From positions 2,356,001-2,420,000 of the forward strand of contig CBDDJS010000001.1 in assembly GCA_965229785.1 (NCBI GenBank): a stretch of 64,000 nt of DNA, written 5' to 3'. Numbering within the stretch: the stretch's first letter is position 1; every line of letters begins with the position of its first letter. Positions 47,301 to 55,100 of this stretch are shown piece by piece. The position numbers and the translations under genes were made by a program. The notes beneath the pieces were generated by a model. It ran no database searches. It was not told where the DNA came from and was given only the letters and a program-made list of their open reading frames with translations. The stretch is from JAWPMT01 sp965229785. GTDB lineage: Bacteria; Bacteroidota; Bacteroidia; Cytophagales; Cyclobacteriaceae.

Positions 47301-49099
47301 CGGGCTAGCGCATATTCTACCACAAACAAGGCCGGTTGCGTGTGGGCGGTCGTATCCAGGAGTTCGCTATTATCCGCGAACCACACAGCCGAGAAATCTT
47401 TACCTGAATCTTTTTCAATCAACTTGAAGCACTGGTCAACTTCAGTGCGGAACAGTTTCTCTTTTTCATAGAGCTCCTTGCCCATCTGCAAGTACTGTGA
47501 TCCCTGGCCCGGAAACATAAATACCACGCGTTGATTGCGGCTATTGACGGCTGAAATCGAATCCAGGTCCACACCGTTTAGCTGAGTCAGCGCTTCCTCA
47601 AGGTCTTGAGAAACAAAGGTCTTTCTATAGGCAAATGCACTTCTTCCGAGCTTTAGAGAATAAGCTGCATCAGCCAGGTTAATGTTGGGATTCAATTCCA
47701 AATGAGTTCGAAGGTTCTTAACATTCCGAGCTAATGCTTCTGGCGTCTTAGCCGATACGTTGATCAGCTGATAAGGGCGACTGTTTGAAGAAGGCTTAGC
47801 CGTTGGCGCCTCTTCCAATATCACATGTGCATTGGTACCTCCGATCCCAAAAGAACTGACCCCTGTCCGCAAAGGATATTGGTCGTTTTGCCATTCTTTT
47901 AGTTCCGTGTTGACATAAAATGGAGAATTCTCGAAGTTGATTTTCGGATTCGGTTCTTTGAAATGTAAACTCGGCGGAATTTGCCGGTTTTTGATCGAGA
48001 GGACAGCTTTGATGAATCCGGCAATACCTGCCGCCGCGTCCAGGTGCCCGATATTGGTCTTCACCGAACCCAGGGCACAGTATTTCTCTTTACTTGGACC
48101 AAATGCCAGGTTAAGCGCTTCTACTTCAATCGGATCGCCCAATACTGTGGCCGTTCCATGCGCTTCCAGATAGCTTATGCTTTCCGGAGCCACCTTAGCC
48201 ATTTTTTGGGCTTTTAAAATGGCCTGATATTGCCCATCGACACTGGGCGCCGTGTACCCTACCTTGTTGTTACCGTCGTTATTGACACCACTTCCTTTGA
48301 TAATGGCATGGATTTGATCACCATCTTTGATCGCATCCTGTAGTCTTTTTAAAACGACTGCCCCCGCTCCTTCACCGCCGATGGTTCCACTCGCTTCTTT
48401 ATCGAATGCCCGACAGTGACCATCATGGGAATTGATCATTCCCTCTTGATAGAAATAGCCTTTCTTCGATCTGTTTTTGATCGATACTCCGCCAGCTATG
48501 GCCATATTACACTCTTGCAGCAACAAGCTTAGTGCAGCTCTCTGGATGGCTACCAGTGAAGTTGAACAAGCTGTTTCTATGTGTATAGAAGGGCCTCTCA
48601 GGTTGAACAAATAGGAGATTCGTGTACACAAAAATTTGGCATCGCTCAATAATCCAGCGGAAAAAGAATCTACCAGGTGATCTCTGTTAGCTATTCTTGC
48701 GTAATTCATCCAATTCATGTTGGAAGCTCCACCAGCAAAAAGACCTACCTTCTTGTCGTAATCATATATATCGCAACCTGCATCTTCAAGAGCGCTCCAG
48801 ACACATTCGTGAAATAACCTCACCTGCGGATCCATCAACCTGGCTTCGTCAGGTCGGTATCCGAAAAAACTAGCATCGAAATTTTCCTTACCTGACAGGT
48901 AGCTATTCGCTTTTACATACGAAGGATTACTTAAAGTACGCTTTTCTATACCTTCCTTTTCCAGCTCTTCTTCATCAAAAAAGCTTACGGATTCAACCCC
49001 ATTTTTTAGATTATCCCAGTATTGATGGACGTCATTTGCCCCGGGAAACCTCCCTGACATTCCAATAACTGCGATTTCCATTCCGTTATACTTGCTCAA
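38336..49099 (-). CDS. Line 1 hybrid gene C: KS-AT-KR-ACP-C-A(Pro)-T-C-A-T
   Basis: 3,587-residue PKS/NRPS hybrid, 26 bases after gene B. The frame gives a TTG start at 49099; the first ATG is at 49081. Both keep the ketosynthase motif EIAVIGMSGRFPGA. By length the TTG form matches the N-terminus of gene D better. Domains: KS 8-430 (Cys178, His314, His352), AT 525-820 (GHSIGEY Ser616; HAFH His717), KR 895-1395, ACP (Ser1452), C (His1632/1633), A(Pro) and carrier (Ser2490), C (His2670/2671), A(X) and carrier (Ser3521). It ends in an acidic tail (DDSVSEADDTLKLLDY). There is no DH or ER, so the beta-hydroxyl is kept. Two long stretches are near-copies of parts of genes D and E (see repeats). Confidence 0.96.
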   Translation of the reverse strand: MSKYNGMEIAVIGMSGRFPGANDVHQYWDNLKNGVESVSFFDEEELEKEGIEKRTLSNPSYVKANSYLSGKENFDASFFGYRPDEARLMDPQVRLFHECVWSALEDAGCDIYDYDKKVGLFAGGASNMNWMNYARIANRDHLVDSFSAGLLSDAKFLCTRISYLFNLRGPSIHIETACSTSLVAIQRAALSLLLQECNMAIAGGVSIKNRSKKGYFYQEGMINSHDGHCRAFDKEASGTIGGEGAGAVVLKRLQDAIKDGDQIHAIIKGSGVNNDGNNKVGYTAPSVDGQYQAILKAQKMAKVAPESISYLEAHGTATVLGDPIEVEALNLAFGPSKEKYCALGSVKTNIGHLDAAAGIAGFIKAVLSIKNRQIPPSLHFKEPNPKINFENSPFYVNTELKEWQNDQYPLRTGVSSFGIGGTNAHVILEEAPTAKPSSNSRPYQLINVSAKTPEALARNVKNLRTHLELNPNINLADAAYSLKLGRSAFAYRKTFVSQDLEEALTQLNGVDLDSISAVNSRNQRVVFMFPGQGSQYLQMGKELYEKEKLFRTEVDQCFKLIEKDSGKDFSAVWFADNSELLDTTAHTQPALFVVEYALARLMMSWGISPDYMIGHSIGEYVAACISGVFTLEDALKVVVKRGELMQQMAAGDMLSVSATPEELSGYLEKYGDVSLATVNSSALSVVSGGSDQIAELKQELDSNGILNKVLNTSHAFHSAMMDDMLEDFQSFVSGIKRSSVTLPFISNLTGKPISDDEATSPQYWTDHLRQTVQFAGGVEYLMDQEEELLFVEIGPGRGLSSFVGAHEAKKEGHQVVNLLRKTKGGEESLRQVLDGLGKLWTKGIKPDWKSFYSEEQRSKVSLPTYSFEQTKYPVDVDAYGMISKMVTESISERSVVKKDLSEYFLVPSWEVSRVQRNQETEQGAYLNILFEDNGGIGEQVSSLLGENLIIVKQGGKFEKRDNTSFVIKPEEEQDFHQLFQNIDFAKGKIRIVFCWALTDDCEIQLNESSVKQELNQGYFSLLNIAKSISQYVKNQDIELISLSNQIAKVFEGDEIAPGKSTSLGALKVIPKEYTNFNCWNIDIKRSEVDAVLISRLAKDIELGFQADETAYRQATRFVSVLRPEPVVTDGHANSFSDGKTYLITGGASGVGLSIVQNMARDISGANFVVLGRKPLPNTTEWQKCLSDFERESPLYSTIEAFAEIEKNGNCVSYANPSISDGKSLKQTIESIEKRTGQIQGVIHAAGIADFAGVIHRRSRKDSEEVFEAKVFGTMALQESLANRPLDFFVLFSSLSSIIAPFGQVGYVAANQFLDAFAAHHSSKNNARITSIGWNQWQGLGMAARELRKHGHKTSIDSISVDEGFEILRRSLAADRPGLFISKVDYKTFYDNSLKASAASVKENVHEIDLPLVAGTDHSELSIEDRLLVLWQNFFGKKDLTKEDGFFEIGGDSLQALTIINKINQQFNVDLSIADFFENSSVRSLSGFIAALDETAYVEILEAPEKEYYALSSAQKRMYFIHEFDKQSLAYNMPQVVKLEGTLDKENLKENFNKVITMHESLRTSFVVIDGEVFQKIDEQFDFDMAYFEAGEEEAKRIIKEFIRPFDLQKSPLIRVGLIKISADEHLLLIDMHHIISDGVSQGVFVSDFMALHNGQPLEKRSLQYKDYAEWQQSDQQQERLLGQRDFWLTQFKDELSVLDYPTDHVRPAIKSHRGGSLSFRLGKTETLGIRRISEEEGSTTFMTLLSIFNILLSKISNQEDIVIGTPIAGRNHSDLESIIGLFVNTLALRNHPKAHLPFRHFLKQVKQNTLACFDNQEYQYEDLIEVLNVPRDASRNPLFDVMFGFLNFKKGTVSVPDLKLSPFQSGHRTSRFDLMLTGAESADETYLNLEYALDLFTEESIHRFVSYFKRIVKAVVDNADIKIQSIDVLPSSEKDMLLHDFNDNRVVFSKEKTIVELLEEQVERTPNETAVVHGDEFITYAELNSRANELAMVLREKGVAPNMIVGLMVERSFEMIISMLAILKSGGAYLAIDADYPEERVTYMLESSEVAVLMVDNSTITRLTQYQGNFLNVNEYTFSEQYVPNLPRVNKSDDLLYVIYTSGSTGRPKGVLIKHSNFTNLIEYQFNATNIDFSVVLQFATLNFDVSFQEIFSVVLGGGKLILIDRVDLQDFNRLFHIIDKNAVKTIFMPASILNQIFNDVDSVGKNLKSISHIVTAGEQIIIGDTFKQYLKENNVFLHNHYGSSETHVVTAFTVDPNKEIPAKPCIGYPIQNTDIYILDKHQNLQPVNVAGELYSGGEQLGLGYLNNDELTNRKFIENPFKPGEKVYRTGDLTRWRPDGSIEFLSRLDDQVKVRGFLIELGDIEVQLASHDQIREVLVLAREIKGDKYLVGYYVSESELADADLRSFLSRKLPDYMLPHYFIHQDRFPLTPNGKVDRRALPYPDVEMSAYVAPRNAMEEKLEEIWSDVLKRDRAEIGIRRSFFDLGGHSLKAMILVNRILKELEVSVPLREIFTYQHIEGLAAYLTGLESTGYAPIVRAEEQEQYELSSAQRRMYFLHKLSPESLAYNMPQVVRLTGDIALSQLSDAFQRLVMRHQILRTSFVQGNSDVYQRIEKDPDFSVTFQAVSEDEVEESIRDFMRPFDLSQGPLLRVSVLTLPEGDHLLMLDMHHIITDGVSQKILLREFMRLYQGETLGEVSLEYVDYSAWQNSPSEQSRITEHKRYWHEVFSGELTQLELPYDRARPLMRDHSGATVGARLNAEERLVLEKLTEESDGTMFMTLLSIFQVLLSKLSNQEDIIVGTPVAGRVHPDLDEMIGLFVNTIALRGNVKGDMLFMELLEQVRSHTLAAFEHQSYQYEDLIDGLNLPRDTSRNPLFDVLFTLQQYESQSQQLPSMSMQPYPTGHQVSKFDLTFTAVESPDQLSVYFQYSTALFDQATIERFLAYFRKLITHLGTDQSVRLSELDILSEEERQTQLDVFNATAKVYPNTSTLTSLFAERVEEAGDKVAILHNEAQMTYSELSRRSDLVASQLWSAGVRPGRVVGLLMDRSIDQIVGILGILKVGGAYLSLDVSHPKDRLSGMLGTSGATHLLTDGKGPDLSDVIADAVIDIKALDSGSEKPSDWTLNEDHRLLAYIIFTSGSSGKPKGVKVSHQSVVNYITHQQDFFELGEDERVLQFSRMTFDASVEQIWLSLLSGSTLVLVDQSVISDQQAFVSYLESSSVTHLHATPSYLASLDLPGGMPLRRVVAGGEVCSSFVAARIAEHYDFYNKYGPTEATISVAEHKLRKEDLRMRSIPIGKPIRNTRLYVVGRNDELLPVGVYGELLIGGDGLAQGYLEESTHGALLQDDPFKPDEQVYRTGDIVRWRGDGSLEYGGRLDDQVKLRGYRIELEEVAEVMRGHGSVEESTVSLQEFGGERYMTGYYVSATGLSSEALKDYLTSQLPSYMVPYYIVPLASMPLTTHGKVDKRALPRPEIGGESAYVAPSDELEEQLASIWSEVLGLEAEQISTQANFFEIGGTSLKVILLSRQINERLSFNLPIASILRNPTIFSMKEFIEKEDIKIEELNKRIDDSVSEADDTLKLLDY
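38420..41482 (-). other. Gene C module 3: C-A(unknown, DAEHVGKISK)-PCP
   Basis: Near-copy of the last extension module of gene E. The pocket is read from FDASVEQIW, HATPS, VVAGGEVC and NKYGPTEATIS as D-A-E-H-V-G-K-I-S-K, identical to gene E. The substrate is unknown. Identity with gene E stops at the carrier serine (FFEIGGTS here, FFEIGGHS in E). The following tail is a docking-type end where gene E goes on into a thioesterase. Confidence 0.75.
38544..42061 (-). repeat. 3.5 kb direct repeat, copy 2 (in gene C)
   Basis: Partner of the copy in gene E. Here the upstream A-domain core is Pro-type, and the downstream sequence ends in a docking tail and not in a thioesterase. Both junctions are abrupt: CCAGGCG is shared, then the sequences diverge at 42062 versus 28056. 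The other edge falls just before the carrier serine codon. Confidence 0.95.
41510..44587 (-). other. Gene C module 2: C-A(Pro)-PCP
   Basis: The A core is FDVSFQEIF, with FMPAS, VTAGEQ and NHYGSSETHVV. The code D-V-Q-F-V-A-H-V-V-K indicates proline. From residue 2347 (RLDDQVKVRG, motif A8) onward the protein becomes nearly identical to gene E, although gene E carries an Asn core here. The A domain therefore looks like a recombinant with a Pro core and a shared C-terminal subdomain. Confidence 0.87.
44630..49078 (-). other. Gene C PKS module: KS-AT(malonyl)-KR-ACP
   Basis: The KS has the full triad (TACSTS, EAHGTAT, NIGH). The AT has GHSIGEY and HAFH, the signature of malonyl-CoA loading. The roughly 240 residues after the AT are the KR structural half and not a DH: no HxxxGxxxxP is seen. 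The KR has TGGASGVG and the Ser/Tyr/Asn set (Tyr1306, Asn1310). It lacks the LDD motif of B-type KRs (it reads IADF) and the Trp of A-type, so stereochemistry is open. The substrate should be the Ile thioester of gene B, giving an isostatine-type unit. Confidence 0.85.
46445..48143 (-). repeat. 1.7 kb KS-tail/AT direct repeat, copy 2 (in gene C)
   Basis: Partner of the gene D copy. The two edges lie at the same residues of the KS (after EAHGTAT) and of the linker (DVDAYGMISKM). Because the AT is wholly inside the shared block, both PKS modules of line 1 must load the same extender. Confidence 0.93.
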
Positions 49100-49125
49100 G
49101 TTGTCTAAAGCGTTTAATGTTTTTA

Positions 49126-52100
49126 TTAATTCAAATTCCTTAGTAAGTCTTCCATACCACTTACTTCATCATCAATTTCCTCTTCCACCAGCTTTGCTTG
49201 TGATTCGGCCTGACTGATGTAGCTCACCTGGGCCTCAATCGTCGTAAACCTGAAAAGTTGTGGTACAGAAATATCCAATCCCATTTGCGCCTTGATCAGG
49301 GCTTTCAACTGCAGGATCTTCAGTGAATTGCCTCCCAACTCAAAAAAATTGGTTTGTACACTGATAGCTTCTTTGTCCATCTGAATGACCTCACTCCATA
49401 TGGCTACCAGTTGCTCCTCAAGTTCATTGGAAGGAGGCACATAATTCTCCTCTTTCTTCGGCGTTGGCTCCGGCAATAAGGTCCTGTCAACTTTACCATT
49501 CTTATTCAGCGGTAATTGCTTCAAAAAGCAGATAAACTGCGGAATCATATAGTCAGGTAAGCTTTTGGTAAGGAATTCTTTGAGGATATCTGTCGCTAAT
49601 TCCCGTTCAGCTTCATAATAAGCCGTCAGATACCTGGTATCCTTCATTGTTTTTAGCAACACGACACAAGCATGGATAGCCGGATGTCGAATCAACTGTG
49701 TCTCGATCTCCGCCAGTTCTATCCGATGCCCTCTTACCTTTACTTGCGTGTCCTTTCTTCCAATAAATTCAATATTGCCATCGGCCAGCAGACGGCCAAT
49801 GTCACCAGTTTTATAGATCTTCTGTTCGGGAATAAATGGATCACTGACGAACTTTGATGAGGTCAATTCCGAATCATTGAGGTAACCCCTTGATAAGCCT
49901 ACCCCGCCTACACATATTTCTCCCGGAACACCCACAGGTTGTAACCGGTGTTCTTCACTCAAAACATAAGCGTAAGAACCAGATATTGACTTACCGATCG
50001 GAACGGTGGACGCCCAATCAGCAACCTCATCAATCTCGTAGAATGACGAAAACGTGGAATTTTCTGTAGGACCATAGACATGCAATAGTTTCACATCCGG
50101 ATACAGCCCTTTAAACTTCCGAACATGGGAAACAGACACATTTTCTCCCCCAAACAGAACATATCTTAGATTTCCGAGATTGGCTATTTCATGGTTGACC
50201 AGCGTATTGAATAATGCGGTTGTAATGAAGAAAATGGTAATCTTTTTCTCAGCTATGATTTGTTCCAGTAATCCGACATCCAATAATTCTGCATCATTTG
50301 GAATATATAGGCCAGATCCGTTAAGTAATGCGCCGTAAATGTCAAAAATGCTTCCGTCGAAAGAATAGTTGGATAAGCTTAGTATCACATCATCTTCCTG
50401 AAAAGTGACATAATTACAGTCCCTTACGAGGCGAATGATGCTTTTTTGCTCCACCATGACCCCTTTTGGCTTACCTGTAGTACCTGATGTGTAAATGACG
50501 TAAGCCAGGTCCGAAAGCTGTCCTTTGTTCTTTAATTCAGAAACGACTTCCTTGCCATTAGCCTGATCGGCTATTTCGATCAACTGACACGTATCCGTAA
50601 GTTCTTGTGGAAATGGGATACTGCACAGTACCGTATCAATTTTTGCATCTTCCAGCAAAAACCTCATCCGTTCCACAGGATTTCGAGCATCCAGAGGCAG
50701 GTAAGCTTTACCTGCCTTCAGAATAGCGATCATGGCCCATATCGCTTCCAGTGATTTTCCCGCATATATACCGACAATCTCGCCTCGTGAAGCAGATAAA
50801 GTCAGTAAATAACCCGCTAACTGAGTCGCTCTTTCATTTAATTCCGCATAAGTGATATTCTGCTCATTATTGGCCAGTATGACTTTATCCGGATTATTCA
50901 TCACTTGCTCATCGAACAAAGCAATGAGGCTCTTATCATCATATTGTTTCTGCCATGGGCTATGGGCTTCCCTTAACAGGTTCGATTTATCCAGGATTGA
51001 CAACAAGTCCAGGTGCTTGATCTCCTGCCTCACATCTGCCACAACCTGTTCCGTCAATTGCCTGAAGTATTTAGCAAACTGCTCGATCGTCCCTCTGGAA
51101 AAAATGTCAGTGGAATACTCAAAGTTCAAAAACAATTGCGTTGAAAACTCTGAGACCGTCAACATCAGGTCAAACTTTGATCGTTTGTGTCCGGTAGCAT
51201 AAGGTGTGAGTTTTAAGTTTGTAAGGGTAACTACAGGACGATCAAAGTTTTGCATAGAAAACATGACGTCAAAAAGTGGATTTCGACTCGGATCGCGAGG
51301 GATCTCCAAAGCACTTATAAGTTCTTCATATTGGAATTGTTGATGGGAAAAACAAGTCAATGTTTTCTCTTTCACGGCCATCAAAAAGTCTTTAAACGAC
51401 TGACTGCCAAGTGGTCGATTCCTGATAGCAAGCGTATTGACAAAAAGGCCGACCATCTGATCTAAATCCGAATGGATCCTGCCCGAAACGGGGGTTCCAA
51501 CGATGACCTCCTCCTGACTACTCAACTTACTCAACAACACATTAAATATGGAGAGCAGCAACATATACAAGGTCACACCCTCACTCTGGGATAACGCTTT
51601 CAGTAATGCTGTTTCTTTTTCTGAAAATGAAAACGCATAGGCCTCTCCATCAAAGCTCTTTATGGCCGGCCTGGCCTTATCACCAGGCAGATCAAGGGCA
51701 TTCCAATCTTCTGAAAATTCGGAGAGCCAGAATTGCTTATCATCCGCTATTTGTTGTTGTATTTTATCGCTGTGTAACCACTCTGAATAATCCTTGAATT
51801 GAAGTTGTAAATCACTTAACTCATCCCCTCCGTAATATTTCACAAAATCCCTGATCAGGATATTATGCGAAACCCCATCAGTAATGATATGGTGCATATC
51901 CATGATCAACAACTTTTCAGTACTCGATACTTCTATCAAGCCCATTCTCATCAAGGAATCCCTGGTCAAATCAAATGGTCTTATAAATCTCCTGATTTGC
52001 TCATCGACCTCTACAGGAGAAGAATCCACCACCGGCAATTCTATCACTCGCTCCTCCGTTATGATTTGATATACTTCATTATCAACCAGCTCAAAGTTCG

Positions 52101-55100
52101 TTCGGAGAATTTCATACCGGTCAACGAGTCGCTGATAAGCGTTGCTGATCCTTCCACTTTCGATTACACCTTCCAACCTGACTACCAGAGGCATGTTGTA
52201 TGCCAGAGAATGGTGATCAAACTCATGCAGGAAGTACATCCGGCTTTGACTTGGAGATGCAAGGTATCGCTCCTTGTGTAACGCTTTACTAATCGGATCA
52301 AAAGAAGTGAACGTTCCTTCCGACAGATAATCCGCCAGCTCCCTGATCGTCTGACTATTGAAAATTTGTCTTAAAGGGATGGTCTGGCTGAGGCGTTGAT
52401 GAATTTTATTAATAAGCACCATCGCTTTCAGCGAGTGACCTCCAAGCTCGAAAAAACTTTTTTGCGTTCCAATTAAGGTCTTGTCAATCCCTAATACCTC
52501 GCTCCATATTTCTTCAAGCACCGATTCCAGCTCAGTCGTGGGTTCAGTTCGATCTGCGAATGGTGCAGATAAGGGTTTGGGTAGCAACCTTCGGTTGATC
52601 TTGCCATTTGAGGTAAGTGGAAACTGATCCAATTGTATAAAAAAATGAGGGATCATATACACCGGCAGTTTCTTCTTAAGAAATGTCCTAAGCTCCTGTT
52701 CTGATGGCTCATTTTCAGACAAGTAATAAGCCAGTAATTGCCCTTCACCCGATTCATCATTGAATGTTACCAGGACTTCTTTGATGGCATCATGGGCAGT
52801 AAGTCTCGATTCAATTTCTCCCAACTCTATCCGGAAGCCTCTTACTTTTACCTGGGTGTCCGCCCTGCCCAGGTACACTATTTCGCCATTAGGCCGCCAT
52901 CTTCCCAGATCTCCGGAAGCATACAGTTTCTTTCCTGTAACAAATGGATGATCTACAAACTTCTCATTCGTTAACTCGGGATTATTCAAATACCCTTTGG
53001 CCAAACCATCACCACCGATGTAAATTTCACCCGTGACCCCAACCGGTTGAAGGTTTTGGAACTGATCCAAAATGTAGATTTCTACATTGTTGATAGGTTT
53101 TCCGATCGGTATGATATCTACATCTACTCCAGGATTAAATTGATGGGCTGTAGCTGTGACACACGTTTCCGAAGGGCCGTAGAGGTTATAGAGTTCATAG
53201 GAGGAATAACGCCTCAACAGCTCTCTGGAACACTTCTCTCCACCCAGCGCTATCCTCCTTAGGCAATTGGGTTCTCGCAGGCTAACATCATTTAGAAAAG
53301 ATGGTGTCGTATTTAAGTGTGTGATCTTTTCATCAAGGAGGAGTTGGTTGAATTGATTACCATCCAGAAGTTGCTCATAACTTATGAGGGCCAACGAGTA
53401 TCCGTTTAATAACGACATCCAGATCTGTTCGACTGAAGCATCGAAACTGATGGTCGAAAACTGAAGGATGATTTCATCTTCTTTCAGCTTAAAAAGCTCA
53501 TGCTGGGAGGTTACCAGGTTTATGACAGATCGATGTGAGAGAGGTACTCCTTTTGGCAATCCGGTAGAGCCTGATGTGTAAATGATGTAAGCAGTTTCAT
53601 CGGAATTAGCTACAGGAAATTCTGTCCTTCCCTCCTGTGTCGTTTGAATAATAAACAGATCAATCGTATCATACTCAGTCCCGAATCGTTCCTTGCCGCT
53701 GGCGTCAGTTATAAGCATGGATGCCTCACTGTCTTCAAGCATGAAGGAAATTCGATCGTCGGAAAGCTCAGCGTCAATTGGCAAGTAGGTATGATTGGCT
53801 TTTAGGATTCCAAGGATTCCCACAATCATCTCAAAGGACCTTTCTACCATTAAGCCAATGACAGTGCCCTTCGGCAGCGCTTTATTTACTAATAAAGTAC
53901 CTAAAGCATCGGCTCGTTCGCTAAGGTCCTGAAAAGTAAGTTGCTGGCCTTTGAATGTAAGTGCCACTTTTGTGGGAGTAGCCTTTACCTGCTCTTCGAA
54001 TAAAGTAATTAAACTCTTTTCTCCGGGATAGTCGCTGACCGTATCATTAAATGTACGAAGCAATTGCTCTTTCTCGTCATCTGAAAGGACAGACATATCG
54101 GACAACTTCCCGTCCACATTGGTCAATGCGCAGTTGACTAATAACTGAAAGTATTTAGCAAAACGATTGATCGTCTCAGACGAAAACAATTCGGTAGCGT
54201 ATATAAAACTGAAATAGAAGTTCTCCTCTGCTTCCGTAGCAATCAGCGAAAGGTCAAATTTCGAAACTCTATGGCCTGATTTGAAGGGGCTCAATTTCAG
54301 ATCAGGTATGCTAAGAACCTCCTGCCCGTAGTTTTGCATAGAAAACATGACATCAAAGAGCGGATTCCGGTCAGTGGCTCTTCTTACCTGGAGCTCTTCG
54401 ATCAGGTCTTCATATTGATATTGCTGATTTTCAAAACACAGCAATGTATTGGCTTTCACTTTTGCGAGAAATTCTCTGAATGTCAAGTCCCCCTTAGGGT
54501 AGTTTCTCAATGCCAGGGTATTTACAAACAGTCCAATGATCTTATCCAGGTCGGGATGAACCCTTCCCGCAATGGGCGTTCCTATGGTGATATCTTCCTG
54601 ATTGCTGAGTTTCCCAAGCAATACGTTGAAAATAGCCAGTAAGAGCATGAATGTCGTGGTACCTTCTTCTTCACACAGGTCTTTTAGCGCGGTAGAAGTC
54701 TGCTGATCAAGTTTGAAGCTAACCGCTCCCCCCTGATGGTTACGAACCGGAGGCCTGAGATTGTCCGTTGGCAAATCCAGCATGGTCACTTCATCCGCAA
54801 ACTGATTTATCCAAAAATCTTTTTGCTTCGACAACCTTTCGACATTTATCTCTGTCTGTTGCCACTCAGCATAATCCTTGTATTGCAATGAAATCTCCGG
54901 CAATTCATTTCCATGGTAACTGGTCATGAAATCCCTGATCAGTAGCCCCTGAGAAACACCATCAGTAATGATGTGATGCATGTCTACAATTAAAACATGC
55001 TCTTTTTCCTCTAATTTCAATAACCCCACTCTGAAAAGTGGGCCGTTATTCAAGTCAAATGGTGTAATGAAGCCGTTGATGACGCTTTCTGCATTTTCTA

